Shown: positions 7,811-19,772, counted from the stretch's first letter. The stretch: 64,000 bases of DNA from Streptomyces sp. JJ66 (GCF_019303495.1 NZ_JAEVFI010000005.1:1-64000); one strand, 5' to 3'. A program made the numbers and translations. Notes: generated from the letters alone by a model not told the origin.

Positions 7811-9172
7811 ATGCTCCACAGATCCGTCAAGGCCGCCTGCGCCGCCGTGCTGGCGGTCGGCGCACTGTCGGCCACCGGGCTTCAGGCCACCGCGGCGGCC
7901 GATCCCGCCCCGGCCTCCACCCCGTCCGCCTCGGCCGACGTCGATCCGCGCCTGCTGGACGCGTTGCAGCGCGACCTCGGCCTCACCGAGGCCGGGGCCC
8001 GGCAGCGGCTCGCGGCCGAAAGCCGGGCCACCGCCGACGCCCGCACCCTGAGCACCGCGCTCGGTGACACCTTCGCGGGCGCCTGGGTCAGCGGGGACGA
8101 CGCCCACCTGACCGTCGCCACCAGCGACCCGGCCGACGCCTCGCGCATCACCGACGGGGGTGCGCGGGCCCAGGTGGTCCCGCACGGACTGGCCGAGCTG
8201 GAGGCCGCCAAGGCCACCCTGGACGCCGCCGCGCTGGAGGAGGCGCCCGCCGCCCGCGTCTGGTACATCGACGTCACCACCAACACCGTGGTCGTGCACG
8301 CCCCGGACCCGGCCGACGCCCGCGCCTTCGTGGCCGACAGCGGCGCCGACGCCAGCCTCGTCCGTGTCGTCGCCTCCGATGAGGCGCCGCGTCCGCTGTA
8401 CGACCTGCGCGGCGGCGACGCGTACTACATGGGCTCCAGCGGCCGGTGCTCCGTCGGCTTCCCGGTGACCCGCGGCACGCAGCAGGGCTTCGCCACGGCG
8501 GGCCACTGCGGCCGCGTCGGCACCACGACCTCCGGCTACAACCGCGCCGCCCAGGGCACCTTCCAGGGCTCGTCGTTCCCCGGCAACGACTACGCGTGGG
8601 TGGCCACCAACAGCAGCTGGACGGCGACGCCCTACGTCAAGGGCTCCGGCGGCCAGAACATCCAGGTCACCGGATCGACCCAGGCTCCGGTGGGCGCGTC
8701 CATCTGCCGCTCCGGTTCCACCACCGGCTGGCACTGCGGCACCATCCAGCAGCACAACACCTCCGTCACCTACCCGGAGGGCACCATCACCGGCGTGACC
8801 CGCACCAGCGTGTGCGCCGAGCCCGGCGACTCCGGCGGCTCCTACATCTCCGGCAGCCAGGCCCAGGGCGTCACCTCCGGCGGTTCCGGCAACTGCCGCA
8901 CCGGCGGGACGACGTACCACCAGCCGGTCAACGAGATCCTGTCGGCCTACGGCCTCACCCTGAAGACCACCACCGACCCGGGTGACCCCGGTGACCCGGG
9001 CGACCCGGGTGACCCCGGCGACCCGCCGGGCGGCACGTGGGCGGCGGGCACGCAGTACCAGGCGGGTGACACGGTCACCTACGGTGGCGCGACCTACCGC
9101 TGCCGCCAGGGTCACCGCGCGCAGACGGGCTGGGAGCCGCCGAACGTCCCCGCACTCTGGCAGCGCGTCTAG
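7811..9172 (+). CDS. Streptogrisin-C-like secreted serine protease with chitin-binding module
   Basis: A 453-residue preproprotease of family S1. Residues 1-30 are a signal peptide (AAVLAVGALSATGLQATAAA). About 40-200 is an alpha-lytic-protease-type prodomain. The catalytic triad is visible as ATAGHCG (His near 230), NDYAW (Asp near 259) and GDSGGS (Ser near 340). A tandem GDP linker leads to a C-terminal CBM5/12-type module with its aromatic residues (WAAGTQYQAGDTVTYGG, then PALWQ). This order (signal, prodomain, protease, linker, chitin-binding module) is that of streptogrisin C. It should digest protein on chitin-containing material outside the cell. GAGGAGATG precedes the ATG. Confidence 0.93.
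   Translation: MLHRSVKAACAAVLAVGALSATGLQATAAADPAPASTPSASADVDPRLLDALQRDLGLTEAGARQRLAAESRATADARTLSTALGDTFAGAWVSGDDAHLTVATSDPADASRITDGGARAQVVPHGLAELEAAKATLDAAALEEAPAARVWYIDVTTNTVVVHAPDPADARAFVADSGADASLVRVVASDEAPRPLYDLRGGDAYYMGSSGRCSVGFPVTRGTQQGFATAGHCGRVGTTTSGYNRAAQGTFQGSSFPGNDYAWVATNSSWTATPYVKGSGGQNIQVTGSTQAPVGASICRSGSTTGWHCGTIQQHNTSVTYPEGTITGVTRTSVCAEPGDSGGSYISGSQAQGVTSGGSGNCRTGGTTYHQPVNEILSAYGLTLKTTTDPGDPGDPGDPGDPGDPPGGTWAAGTQYQAGDTVTYGGATYRCRQGHRAQTGWEPPNVPALWQRV
8982..9033 (+). repeat. In-frame GDP-repeat linker of the protease
   Basis: Nine-base units of the form GGTGACCCC or GGCGACCCG are repeated in tandem and encode the Gly-Asp-Pro linker between the protease and the chitin-binding module. 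Unit number probably varies between strains. This is a coding repeat, not a CRISPR. Confidence 0.8.
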
Positions 9173-9185
9173 AACCAGTAAGAAC

Positions 9186-9269
9186 CCGCGAGCACGGCAC
9201 GGGCGCGGGCGGCCGGAACCATGTGGGGATGCGTTCCGGCCGTCTCCGGCGCCCGCGCCGTGCTCGCGG
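9186..9269. terminator. Large hairpin between the protease and DedA genes
   Basis: A long inverted repeat pairs CCGCGAGCACGGC and following bases with GCCGTGCTCGCGG across an inner GGCCGGAAC/GTTCCGGCC stem. It lies between two convergent genes and is likely a bidirectional terminator. Confidence 0.8.
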
Positions 9270-9281
9270 CGCCACCCCGGG

Positions 9282-9956
9282 TCAGGTGCGGCGGTGGCGG
9301 CCGCCGCTCCCGGAGCGGGCGGGCTTGACCAGCAGCCGACGGCCGACGAACACGACGACGGCGACGACGACGGCCGCGAGCACCACCTTGGAGAACACGC
9401 CGACGTAGTTCTCCACGACGTGCCACTGGTCACCGAGCCAGTAGCCCGCCAGCACGAGCACGCTGTTCCAGATCGCGCTGCCCAGCGACGTCAGCACCAG
9501 GAACAGCAGCAGCGGCATGCGCTCCACACCGGCGGGCACCGAGATCAGGCTGCGGAAGATCGGCACCATGCGCCCGAAGAAGACGGCCTTGCGGCCGTGC
9601 TTGGCGAACCACGCCTCCGTCTTCGCCAGGTCGGAGACCTTGACCAGCGGCAGCCGCGCCCAGATCGCGTACATCCGCTCCCGGCCCAGCAGCGCCCCCA
9701 GCCAGTACAGCGCGGTGGCCCCGACAACCGAACCCAGCGTCGTCCAGAACAGCGCGGAGGCGAGGCTGAGCACCCCCTGGCCCGCGGCGAAGCCGGTGAG
9801 CGGGAGGATGATCTCGCTGGGCAGCGGCGGGAACAGGTTCTCCAGGGCGATGGCGATGCCTGCCCCGGGGCCGCCCATGGCTTCGACCAGGCCGGTCGCC
9901 CAGCCCGCGATGCCGCCAGAGGGTTCGCCCTCAAGGGCCAGAGTGACGGAATGCAT
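9282..9956 (-). CDS. DedA-family membrane protein
   Basis: A 224-residue DedA (SNARE-associated, VTT) protein. The family motif appears as ENLFPPLPSEIILPLTGFAA near residue 40, then GRMVPIFRSLISVPAGVERM near 130, followed by two membrane helices (LVLTSLGSAIWNSVLVLAGY and VVLAAVVVAVVVFVG). DedA proteins act in lipid transport and membrane homeostasis; some move undecaprenyl phosphate across the membrane. It is convergent with the protease and separated from it by a strong hairpin. The Arg/Gly-rich tail is cytoplasmic by inference. Confidence 0.92.
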   Translation of the reverse strand: MHSVTLALEGEPSGGIAGWATGLVEAMGGPGAGIAIALENLFPPLPSEIILPLTGFAAGQGVLSLASALFWTTLGSVVGATALYWLGALLGRERMYAIWARLPLVKVSDLAKTEAWFAKHGRKAVFFGRMVPIFRSLISVPAGVERMPLLLFLVLTSLGSAIWNSVLVLAGYWLGDQWHVVENYVGVFSKVVLAAVVVAVVVFVGRRLLVKPARSGSGGRHRRT

Positions 9957-10380
9957 GCAGTGCCTTTACGCCTCGGAGTTCCGGCTTACCCACCGCAGAA
10001 CCTAAGGTGCCGAAGCGGCCACCCCTACGGCGGGGTGCCTCGGTGGACGGTCAGGGTCCTCACCCCCAACGCCTTCCGCATAACGGTAGTTCCCCACGCG
10101 GGTGGCAGGGCGCACGCGGGCGGCAGCGCGCTGGTGCCGGGCGGCGGCGGGCTGACCGGCACCGGCTGGGAGACCGGGCCGCGCTCCGGCCAGAACGGTA
10201 CGTGCGTCAACTGCCCGGCTCCAGGGCCGAATCGCCGCGCGCGGGAGCGCCGCCGTCGGGGACGCGTGACGTACGCCCGCCCGCCGCCACCGGCCCGGCG
10301 CCGAGCACGCCGCGATGCGGGAGCGGACCGAAACGGGCAAACGCCGGACGGGGCGACGGCGCGCCGCCTACGCTGGCCGA
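9957..10380. other. 424-bp intergenic region upstream of DedA and the response regulator
   Basis: No coding frame here has convincing similarity. The left part should hold the DedA promoter. At the right end a TACGCT hexamer (10369-10374) lies six bases before the GTG of the response regulator, consistent with a leaderless transcript. Nothing else is recognised. Confidence 0.5.
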
Positions 10381-10845
10381 GTGGCAGGTGCATCCGGCCG
10401 GGTGCTCGTCGTGGACGACAGCGCGGTGATCCGGCAGCTGATCACGGTCAACCTGGAGCTGGAGGGCTTCGAGGTGCTGACCGCCACCGACGGTGTCGCG
10501 TGCCTCGACCTCGCCCACCGCGTCCGCCCTGACGTGATCACCCTCGACATCGTCATGCCGCACCTGGACGGGCTGCGCACCGCCGAGCGCCTGTACGCCG
10601 ACCCGCGCACCCGGCACGTCCCGGTCGCCGTCGTCAGCGCCCGCACCCAGCTGGGTCCGGCGCGCGGGGTGGACGCCTTCCTGCGCAAGCCCTTCGACCC
10701 GGCCGACCTGGTCCACCTGGTGCGCCGCCTGGCCCGCCCCGGCGTGCGCGGGCGGCGCGGGGCCTGGCCGTCAGGGTCGTCAGGACCACCAGGCTCGTCA
10801 CCCTCGGTGGCCGGAAATGCGGAGCGGGTGGCGCGGCGTCCCTGA
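10381..10845 (+). CDS. Single-domain response regulator
   Basis: A 154-residue CheY-like receiver: VLVVDDSAVIRQL at the N-terminus holds the acidic pair, DVITLDIVMPHLDGL holds the phospho-acceptor Asp, and AFLRKPFDPADL holds the conserved Lys. There is no DNA-binding output domain; the C-terminal 30 residues are Gly/Ser/Pro-rich. The GTG at 10381 is chosen because the receiver begins seven residues later and the upstream frame is unrelated. A TACGCT -10-like element ends six bases before this GTG, so translation may be leaderless. The gene overlaps the region upstream of the next gene. No kinase is adjacent. Confidence 0.85.
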   Translation: MAGASGRVLVVDDSAVIRQLITVNLELEGFEVLTATDGVACLDLAHRVRPDVITLDIVMPHLDGLRTAERLYADPRTRHVPVAVVSARTQLGPARGVDAFLRKPFDPADLVHLVRRLARPGVRGRRGAWPSGSSGPPGSSPSVAGNAERVARRP

Positions 10846-10894
10846 GGGTGAAACGGATTCGCCCCACCGCACCGGCGTCCCTAACCTGGCTTCC

Positions 10895-11677
10895 GTGACC
10901 CCCGACCAGCTCACGCGCACCCTGCACGCCGCCCTGCGCCGTGCCGTGGCCGCCGGGACGCTGCCCGGGCCCGCCGCGCTGCCGCCGAAGGTCACCCTGC
11001 GCCGTCCGCCGCACGGGGACGCCGACTACGCCTCCAACCTCGCCCTGCGCCTCGCGCCCGCGCTGGCCCGTCCCGCCCGCGAGGTCGCCGCCGTGCTGCG
11101 CGCCCAGCTGGCCCACGCGCCGGGCCTGGCCGCCGTCGAGGTCGCGGGCCCCGGTTTCCTCAACCTCACCCTGGACGCCGACGCCCGGCCCGGCATCGTC
11201 GCCGCGCTGCTGGCCCGCCCCGCACCTCAGCGGCTTCCCGAGGACCCGGCCCGCGACGCCACCCGATGGGCGCACCTCACCGGCGCCCCGCTGACGTACG
11301 CCCGCCGCGCCCACAGCCCCCTGTTCCGCGTCCAGTACGCCCACGCCCGCACCCGGGCGCTGCGCACCGGCGCCCGCGCGCTCGGCTTCCGCGCCGCACC
11401 CGGCCCCGGCACCGGCCGCGCCGAGCAGGCGCTCACCGCCCTGCTGGCCGACGCCGACCGGGTGGCCGCACGCCGTGACCCCGCCGCCCGCGCCCGGCAC
11501 CTGGTGCACACCGCGGACGCCTTCCTCGACGTCTTGGAGGCGCACCCCGTGCTGCCCAGCGGCGACGAGAAACCCGGGGCCGCCCACCGCGCCCGCCTGG
11601 CCCTCGCCGAGGCCACCGGGACGGTGCTGGCCGGCGGCCTGACCCAGCTCGGCATCAGCGCACCCGAACACGTCTGA
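10895..11677 (+). CDS. nrtL: ArgRS-like protein without catalytic domain (DALR anticodon-binding)
   Basis: A 260-residue protein made from the two ends of arginyl-tRNA synthetase. An N-terminal additional domain (GDADYASNLALRLA, and GPGFLNLTL as in ArgRS) is joined to a C-terminal DALR-type anticodon-binding helix bundle (HSPLFRVQYAHARTRA at about residue 145 onward). The Rossmann catalytic part with HIGH and KMSK motifs is absent. I recall this gene lying directly before lysA in Streptomyces and being called nrtL, and the same order is seen here. The GTG at 10895 follows TAACCT by seven bases, a typical leaderless promoter. It cannot charge tRNA by itself; a regulatory or tRNA-binding role is inference. 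Confidence 0.82.
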   Translation: MTPDQLTRTLHAALRRAVAAGTLPGPAALPPKVTLRRPPHGDADYASNLALRLAPALARPAREVAAVLRAQLAHAPGLAAVEVAGPGFLNLTLDADARPGIVAALLARPAPQRLPEDPARDATRWAHLTGAPLTYARRAHSPLFRVQYAHARTRALRTGARALGFRAAPGPGTGRAEQALTALLADADRVAARRDPAARARHLVHTADAFLDVLEAHPVLPSGDEKPGAAHRARLALAEATGTVLAGGLTQLGISAPEHV

Positions 11678-11692
11678 GGAACCGAAGAGACC

Positions 11693-13084
11693 ATGAGCCG
11701 TTCCGCCCACCCCGCCGGGCCCCGTCACGCCGACGTCCTGCCCGAGGCCCACCACGCCCCGCCGCCCGCTGACCTCAACGCGCTCGACCCCCGCGTCTGG
11801 CCGGGCACCGCCGTCCGTGACGACCGTGGCGTGCTCACCGTCGGCGGCCTGCGCGTCACCGACCTGGCCGAGGAATTCGGCACCCCCGCCTACTTCCTGG
11901 ACGAGGCCGACTTCCGCGCCCGCTGCCGCGCCTGGCGCGACGCCTTCGGCCCGGACGCCGACGTTTTCTACGCGGGCAAGGCGTTCCTCTCCCGCGCGGT
12001 GGTGCGCTGGCTGCGCGAGGAGGGCCTGAACCTGGACGTGTGCTCCGGCGGCGAGCTGGCCACCGCGCTGGCCGCCGGGATGCCGCCCGAGCGCATCGCG
12101 CTGCACGGCAACAACAAGTCCACCGCCGAGCTGCGCCGCGCGATCGAGGCCGGGGTGGGCCGCATCGTGCTCGACTCCTTCCAGGAGATCGCCCGCGTCG
12201 CCCACCTCGCCGCACAGCGGGGCGTACGGCAGAAGGTGCAGCTGCGGGTGACCGTCGGCGTCGAGGCCCACACCCACGAGTTCATCGCCACCGCGCACGA
12301 GGACCAGAAGTTTGGCATCCCGCTCGCCGACGGGCAGGCCGCCGAAGCCGTGCGGCGGGCCCTGAAGCTGGACGGGCTGGAGCTGGTCGGCGTCCACTCG
12401 CACATCGGCTCGCAGATCTTCGACACCTCCGGATTCGAGGTCGCCGCCCACCGCGTCGTCGCCCTGCTGGCCGACGTGCGCGACGAGCACGGCGTCGAAC
12501 TCCCGGAGATCGATCTCGGGGGTGGCCTGGGCATCGCCTACACCCCCGAGGACGATCCCAGCGCGCCGCAGGACATCGCCGCGTCGCTCACCGACATCGT
12601 GCGCCGTGAGTGCGAGCTGGCCTCGCTGGCCGTGCCCCGGCTGTCGGTGGAGCCGGGACGGGCGATCGCCGGGCCGACGACGTTCACGCTGTACGAGGTG
12701 GGCACCGTCAAGCCGCTCCCGCACCTGCGCACGTACGTCAGCGTGGACGGCGGCATGTCGGATAACATTCGCACCGCGCTCTACGACGCCGCGTACTCGG
12801 TGACGCTGGCCTCCCGCACCTCCACCGCACCGCCGATGCTGAGCCGGGTGGTGGGCAAGCACTGCGAGAGCGGCGACATCGTCGTGCGCGACGCGTTCCT
12901 GCCCGCCGACCTCGCCCCCGGCGACCTGCTCGCTGTCCCGGCGACCGGCGCGTACTGCCGCTCGATGGCCAGCAACTACAACCACGTGCCGCGCCCGCCG
13001 GTCGTGGCCGTCGCCGACGGGACGGCCCGCCCGATCGTCCGCCGGGAGACGGAGGAAGACCTGCTGCGGCTCGACGTGGACTGA
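11693..13084 (+). CDS. lysA: Diaminopimelate decarboxylase
   Basis: This 463-residue PLP enzyme performs the last step of lysine synthesis, meso-diaminopimelate to L-lysine. The PLP lysine is in [10 protein letters not shown] (near residue 98). Phosphate-binding and active-site motifs follow: [37 protein letters not shown] and [12 protein letters not shown]. The length fits the bacterial family. It follows nrtL by 15 bases and is probably transcribed with it. A GGACCC hairpin at 13143-13167 separates it from hom. Confidence 0.97.
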   Translation: MSRSAHPAGPRHADVLPEAHHAPPPADLNALDPRVWPGTAVRDDRGVLTVGGLRVTDLAEEFGTPAYFLDEADFRARCRAWRDAFGPDADVFYAGKAFLSRAVVRWLREEGLNLDVCSGGELATALAAGMPPERIALHGNNKSTAELRRAIEAGVGRIVLDSFQEIARVAHLAAQRGVRQKVQLRVTVGVEAHTHEFIATAHEDQKFGIPLADGQAAEAVRRALKLDGLELVGVHSHIGSQIFDTSGFEVAAHRVVALLADVRDEHGVELPEIDLGGGLGIAYTPEDDPSAPQDIAASLTDIVRRECELASLAVPRLSVEPGRAIAGPTTFTLYEVGTVKPLPHLRTYVSVDGGMSDNIRTALYDAAYSVTLASRTSTAPPMLSRVVGKHCESGDIVVRDAFLPADLAPGDLLAVPATGAYCRSMASNYNHVPRPPVVAVADGTARPIVRRETEEDLLRLDVD

Positions 13085-13142
13085 ACGGCTGGGCGCCTCC
13101 AGCGCGGGGTGCACGCAGAGTGAGAGACACATTTCACATGCT

Positions 13143-13167
13143 GGACCCGGGGCGGAATCCCGGGTCC
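13143..13167 (+). terminator. Hairpin between lysA and hom
   Basis: A 9-bp perfect stem (GGACCCGGG with CCCGGGTCC) encloses a 7-base loop. It lies 59 bases after the lysA stop and 61 bases before hom. It may terminate the nrtL-lysA transcript or act in the hom leader. Confidence 0.6.
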
Positions 13168-13227
13168 GGTGCGTGAGACTGGTGAGCGAAGTACACACCG
13201 TGCCGAGAGGCTGAGAGGCGAGGTCAG

Positions 13228-14529
13228 ATGATGCGTACGCGTCCGCTGAAGGTGGCGCTGCTGGGCTGCGGAGTGGTCGGCTCCGAGGTGGCGCGCCTGA
13301 TGACGACGCACGCGGAGGACCTCGCCGCCCGCATCGGGGCCCCCGTGGAGCTGGCCGGGATCGCGGTGCGGCGGCCCGGCCGGGTGCGCGAGGGCGTGCC
13401 GGAGCACCTGGTCACCACCGACGCCCAGGGCCTGGTCGCCCGCGAGGACGTGGACGTCGTGGTGGAGGTCATCGGCGGCCTGGAACCCGCCCGCTCGCTG
13501 ATCACCACCGCCTTCGAGCACGGCGCCAGCGTGGTGTCCGCGAACAAGGCGCTGCTCGCCCAGGACGGCCCCACCCTGCACGAGGCGGCCGAGAAGCACG
13601 GCGTGGACCTGTACTACGAGGCCGCCGTCGCCGGTGCGATCCCGCTGGTGCGCCCGCTGCGCGAGTCGCTGGCCGGGGACAAGGTCAACCGCGTCCTGGG
13701 CATCGTCAACGGCACCACCAACTTCATCCTCGACCGCATGGACACCCTGGGCGCCGGCTACTCCGAGGCGCTGGAGGAAGCCACCGCGCTCGGCTACGCC
13801 GAGGCCGACCCGACCGCCGACGTCGAGGGCTTCGACGCCGCCGCCAAGGCCGCCATCCTCGCCGGGATCGCCTTCCACACCCGCGTCGGCCTGGACGAGG
13901 TGCACCGCGAGGGCATCACCGAGATCACCGCCGCCGACATCGCCTCCGCGCGCCGCATGGGCTGCACCGTCAAGCTGCTGGCGATCTGCGAGCGGGCCGC
14001 CGACGGCCGCTCGGTCACCGCCCGCGTCCACCCGGCGATGATCCCGCTGGCCCACCCGCTGGCCTCGGTGCGCGAGGCGTACAACGCGGTGTTCGTGGAG
14101 GCCGAGGCCGCCGGGCAGCTGATGTTCTACGGCCCCGGCGCGGGCGGTTCGCCCACCGCCTCGGCCGTACTCGGCGACCTGGTCGCCGCCTGTCGCAACA
14201 AGGTCGGCGGCGCCCGCGGGCCGGGCGAGTCGGCGTACGCGCAGCTGCCGGTCAGCCCGATGGGTGAGGCCGTCACGCGCTACCACATCAGCCTGGACGT
14301 GGCCGACAAGTCCGGCGTGCTGGCCCAGTGCGCGCTGGTCTTCGCCGAGCACGGGGTGTCCATCGACACCGTCCGCCAGCAGGGCAAGGAGGGCGTCGAG
14401 GGCGACGCCTCCCTGGTCGTCGTCACTCACCACGCCTCGGACGCCGCGCTCGCCGCCACCGTCGAGGCACTGCGCGCCCTGGACACCGTCCACGGCGTCG
14501 CGAGCATCATGCGGGTCGAAGGGGAATGA
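13228..14529 (+). CDS. hom: Homoserine dehydrogenase
   Basis: This 433-residue enzyme reduces aspartate semialdehyde to homoserine using NAD(P)H. The dinucleotide site is [18 protein letters not shown] at the N-terminus. The family signature [19 protein letters not shown] lies near residue 195, and a C-terminal ACT domain ([20 protein letters not shown], near residue 350) is the site for threonine feedback control. Two adjacent ATG codons (13228, 13231) follow GAGGCGAGGTCAG; either may be used. The stop overlaps the thrC start as ATGA, so hom and thrC are translationally coupled. Confidence 0.97.
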   Translation: MMRTRPLKVALLGCGVVGSEVARLMTTHAEDLAARIGAPVELAGIAVRRPGRVREGVPEHLVTTDAQGLVAREDVDVVVEVIGGLEPARSLITTAFEHGASVVSANKALLAQDGPTLHEAAEKHGVDLYYEAAVAGAIPLVRPLRESLAGDKVNRVLGIVNGTTNFILDRMDTLGAGYSEALEEATALGYAEADPTADVEGFDAAAKAAILAGIAFHTRVGLDEVHREGITEITAADIASARRMGCTVKLLAICERAADGRSVTARVHPAMIPLAHPLASVREAYNAVFVEAEAAGQLMFYGPGAGGSPTASAVLGDLVAACRNKVGGARGPGESAYAQLPVSPMGEAVTRYHISLDVADKSGVLAQCALVFAEHGVSIDTVRQQGKEGVEGDASLVVVTHHASDAALAATVEALRALDTVHGVASIMRVEGE

Positions 14530-15623
14530 ACAGCATGTCCGCAACCGCCAACCCCGTCCGCCCGGCCACCCACCAGTGGCGCGGGATCATCGAGGAGTAC
14601 CGCGACCGGCTCCCGGTCAGCGACGCGACGCCGGTGGTCACCCTCGGCGAAGGTGGCACGCCGCTGGTGCACGCGCAGGTGCTCTCCGAGCGCACCGGCT
14701 GCGAGGTGTACCTGAAGGTCGAGGGCGCCAACCCGACCGGCTCCTTCAAGGACCGTGGCATGACGATGGCGATCTCGCGCGCCCGGGAGGAGGGCGCCAA
14801 GGCCGTCATCTGCGCCTCCACCGGCAACACCTCCGCCTCGGCCGCCGCCTACGCGGTGCGCGCGAGGATGGTGTGCGCGGTGCTGGTGCCGCAGGGAAAG
14901 ATCGCACTCGGGAAGATGGGTCAGGCCCTCGTCCACGGCGCCAAGATCCTTCAGGTGGACGGCAACTTCGACGACTGTCTCACCCTGGCCCGTGGCCTGT
15001 CCGACAACTACCCTGTCGCGCTGGTCAATTCGGTCAACCCGGTGCGCATCGAAGGCCAGAAGACGGCCGCCTTCGAGGTCGTGGACCGCCTCGGCGACGC
15101 CCCTGACCTGCACATCCTGCCCGTCGGCAACGCCGGGAACATCACCGCCTACTGGAAGGGCTACCAGGAGTACGCCGCCGACGGCGTCTCCTCGCGCACC
15201 CCGCGCATGTGGGGCTTCCAGGCCGCCGGTTCCGCGCCGATCGTGCGCGGCGAGCCGGTGAAGGACCCGCAGACCATCGCCACCGCCATTCGCATCGGCA
15301 ACCCCGCGTCGTGGAAGCTCGCCGAGGCCGCGCGGGACGCGTCCGGCGGCCGCATCGACGAGGTGACCGACCGTCAGATCCTCGCCGCCTACCGCCTGCT
15401 GTCCTCCCAGGAGGGCGTGTTCGTGGAGCCCGCGTCCGCCGCCTCGGTGGCCGGGCTGCTCAAGGCCACCGAACAGGGCCTGGTGGACTCCGGCCAGCGC
15501 ATCGTGTGCACGGTCACCGGGAACGGGCTGAAGGACCCGGACTGGGCCGTCGCCGGTGCCCCGCAGCCCGTCACCGTCCCGGTCAACGCGGCCGCCGCCG
15601 CGGCCCGGCTCGGCCTGGCCTGA
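14526..15623 (+). CDS. thrC: Threonine synthase
   Basis: A PLP enzyme that converts O-phosphohomoserine to threonine. The PLP lysine is in [12 protein letters not shown], followed by [15 protein letters not shown] and the glycine-rich phosphate loop [28 protein letters not shown] is also typical. The ATG at 14526 overlaps the hom stop (ATGA) and gives 365 residues; a second ATG at 14535 has better spacing to GAAGGGGA and gives [13 protein letters not shown]-loop hairpin at 15636-15657 follows. Confidence 0.96.
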   Translation: MNSMSATANPVRPATHQWRGIIEEYRDRLPVSDATPVVTLGEGGTPLVHAQVLSERTGCEVYLKVEGANPTGSFKDRGMTMAISRAREEGAKAVICASTGNTSASAAAYAVRARMVCAVLVPQGKIALGKMGQALVHGAKILQVDGNFDDCLTLARGLSDNYPVALVNSVNPVRIEGQKTAAFEVVDRLGDAPDLHILPVGNAGNITAYWKGYQEYAADGVSSRTPRMWGFQAAGSAPIVRGEPVKDPQTIATAIRIGNPASWKLAEAARDASGGRIDEVTDRQILAAYRLLSSQEGVFVEPASAASVAGLLKATEQGLVDSGQRIVCTVTGNGLKDPDWAVAGAPQPVTVPVNAAAAAARLGLA

Positions 15624-15635
15624 CGCCGCCCCGAC

Positions 15636-15657
15636 CGCGGCCGGGTGACCGGCCGTG
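15636..15657 (+). terminator. Hairpin after thrC
   Basis: A 9-bp stem with one G-U pair (CGCGGCCGG with CCGGCCGTG) and a GTGA loop lies 12 bases after the thrC stop. thrB is 307 bases further on, so it may have its own promoter. Confidence 0.55.
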
Positions 15658-15963
15658 GCGGGCCGTCCGGCCGCTACGGAAGCTCAGCCTGGCCCGGCGC
15701 GTGGCCGGGCTGAGCCGCCCGCACGCCGCCCCGGCGGCCCGGGAGCACGGGCAGGAGGACGACACGCATCGTGCGCCGCTTGTGCGCCCTGTGTCGCGAC
15801 GGAAGCTTCCTTCGCTAGGCTGTCCCCAGCCCCCGCCCTTCGCGCACGCCTGTGCCATGGGCCGGCCCATGCCGCGTGTCCCCACACCACGCGCGGCGCC
15901 GCTTCCCACGGCGGCAGAGCCGGGGCTTCGCTCCATCCACCAACCAAGGAGAGTCACCGCCAG
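15658..15963. promoter_or_regulatory. Gap upstream of thrB with candidate promoter
   Basis: This 306-bp stretch has no convincing gene. A TAGGCT hexamer at 15816-15821 fits a Streptomyces -10 element. CAAGGAGAG near 15947-15955 is the thrB ribosome-binding site. The -35 element is not clear. Confidence 0.4.
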
Positions 15964-16947
15964 ATGGCCGGTCCAGCGTTCCGCGCCGCCGCCGTCCGGG
16001 TCCGGGTGCCCGCCACCAGCGCCAACCTCGGGCCCGGCTTCGACGCCCTCGGCCTGTCCCTCGGCCTGTATGACGACGTCGTGGTCCGGGTCGCCGACTC
16101 GGGGCTGCACCTCGACATCGCGGGCGAAGGCGCCGACACCCTGCCCCGGGACGAGAGCCACCTGCTCGTGCGCTCGCTGCGCACCGCCTTCGACCTGCTC
16201 GGCGGGCAGCCGCGCGGCCTGGAGATCGTGTGCGCCAACCGCATCCCGCACGGCCGTGGCCTGGGCTCATCCTCGGCCGCCATCTGCGCCGGGATCGTCG
16301 CCGCCCGCGCGGTGACCACCGGCGGTCCCGAGAAGCTGGACGACACCGCCCTGCTGGAGCTGGCCACCGAGATCGAGGGCCACCCGGACAACGTCGCCGC
16401 CTGCCTGCTCGGCGGCTTCACCCTCGCCTGGACCGACGGCGGCGCGGCCCGCGCCATCCGGATGGACCCGGCGCCCGGCGTCGTCCCGGTCGTCTTCGTG
16501 CCCGGCAAGCCGGTGCTCACCGAGACGGCCCGTGGCCTGCTGCCGCGCACCGTCCCGCACGTGGACGCCGCCACCAACGCGGGCCGCGCGGCCCTGCTCG
16601 TCGAAGCGCTCACCCGGCGCCCGGAGCTGCTGCTCCCCGCCACCGAGGACCGGCTGCACCAGGAGTACCGGGCGCCCGCGATGGCCGAGAGCGTCGAGCT
16701 GATCAGCCGGCTGCGCGCCGAGGGCGTCCCGGCGGTCATCTCCGGCGCCGGGCCCACGGTGCTGGCGCTGGCGGAGGAGAAATCGGCCGGCCAGGCCGAG
16801 GAGATCGCCAGGGCGGCGGGCGCGGGCTGGACCGCGAACCGCCTGGCCCTGGACCTGGGGGGTGCGGCGGTGCTGCCGCTGACGGACGCGCACGGCGCCC
16901 CGCAGGGCGCCGGGGAACCGCGTCCGCGCACCGGCCAGGGGCAGTGA
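15964..16947 (+). CDS. thrB: Homoserine kinase
   Basis: This 327-residue GHMP-family kinase phosphorylates homoserine to supply ThrC. Motif 1 is VPATSANLGPGFDALGLSL, the ATP loop is IPHGRGLGSSSAAICAGIVA (near residue 100), and motif 3 near the C-terminus is VISGAGPTVLAL. The start is fixed by AAGGAGAG upstream of ATG 15964. The tail after about residue 300 is Pro/Gln-rich. Separation from thrC by more than 300 bp makes independent transcription possible. Confidence 0.96.
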   Translation: MAGPAFRAAAVRVRVPATSANLGPGFDALGLSLGLYDDVVVRVADSGLHLDIAGEGADTLPRDESHLLVRSLRTAFDLLGGQPRGLEIVCANRIPHGRGLGSSSAAICAGIVAARAVTTGGPEKLDDTALLELATEIEGHPDNVAACLLGGFTLAWTDGGAARAIRMDPAPGVVPVVFVPGKPVLTETARGLLPRTVPHVDAATNAGRAALLVEALTRRPELLLPATEDRLHQEYRAPAMAESVELISRLRAEGVPAVISGAGPTVLALAEEKSAGQAEEIARAAGAGWTANRLALDLGGAAVLPLTDAHGAPQGAGEPRPRTGQGQ

Positions 16948-17316
16948 CACGATTGTCTGGTCCGGACTGGGGGAATGTTTGGAAGAGCCGGCAGTGTTAA
17001 CCTCAAGTCTGCATCCGCAGCCGTACCGGTGCGGTGCACGCGTCCCCTTCCGGGGCCACTCTTTCTTCCGGGAGCCATCCACACTGTCCGAGCAGCATGC
17101 CGAGCAGTGCCGAGCCTGCCCCGGAACCGGCGCGAACCTCGCAGGTCAGCCTGTCGCGCCAAGCGCCACACACCTTTGTGACGCGTTTGATTCTCCGCCG
17201 TACGCACAGGCGGGACCACCGCCCCGGCCCGGTCCACCGATCCAGGACCGCAGCCGGACAGCACGACCGGTCGCCGAGCCTGACAGGCCGACGTCCGCTC
17301 CAGGGAAGGACCCTTC
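16948..17316 (+). promoter_or_regulatory. rho upstream region with long leader
   Basis: This 369-bp gap contains a GTGTTAACCT block (16994-17003) that fits a -10 region. If used, the rho mRNA would have a leader of about 300 bases. There is no recognised gene. Rho autoregulation through long leaders is known in other bacteria; here it is only a possibility. Confidence 0.4.
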
Positions 17317-19398
<2,082 letters not shown>

Positions 19399-19423
19399 GG
19401 GGGCAGCTCCGCCCCCTCACCCC

Positions 19424-19456
19424 CCGAAGGGCCGCCCTCGCCGGGTGGCCCTTCGG
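19424..19456 (+). terminator. rho terminator hairpin
   Basis: A 10-bp stem (CCGAAGGGCC with GGCCCTTCGG) with a 13-base loop, followed by CCCTTTCC, lies 25 bases after the rho stop. Confidence 0.85.
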
Positions 19457-19467
19457 CCCTTTCCGGA

Positions 19468-19514
19468 GCAAGTGCCCTGCCCCGCACCTTGGCAAGTGCC
19501 CTGTCCCGTACCTT
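19468..19514 (+). repeat. Two 23-bp tandem repeats between rho and rpmE
   Basis: GCAAGTGCCCTG, then CCCCG or TCCCG, then CACCTT or TACCTT: the two copies at 19468-19490 and 19492-19514 differ at two positions. They are one base apart, so the period is 24. They follow the rho terminator directly. Their role is unknown. Confidence 0.7.
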
Positions 19515-19772
19515 CCCGAAACTGGGGCTCACACCCCCCGGGAGCGACTTCGCCCCTGTCCTCACCCGCCGGACGGGCTGAATCGCGCAAGGGACGAAAC
19601 GGGGGCACCCCGCGCCGTCGGTCCGCCCAGCTGAACGCGGCCCGGAATAGCGGTGAGCGGGAGCGCGTTTTGAAGGTGCGGCCCCAGTAGTGGCAGACTG
19701 GTCCGTCGGCCCCGGTTCACGCCCCGCGTCCGCGACGGCGACCCGGCGCCCTCCCGATCCCTAGGAGACACC

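Noticed and set aside
7640..9433. 597-codon frame opposite the protease
   Set aside because: Its residues are Gly/Ala/Arg-rich shadow text antisense to a complete streptogrisin gene.
8982..10532. 516-codon plus-strand frame across DedA
   Set aside because: It starts inside the GDP linker in another frame and runs antisense to DedA.
10634..13198. 854-codon frame on the minus strand over nrtL and lysA
   Set aside because: It has no family motifs and is antisense to two recognised genes.
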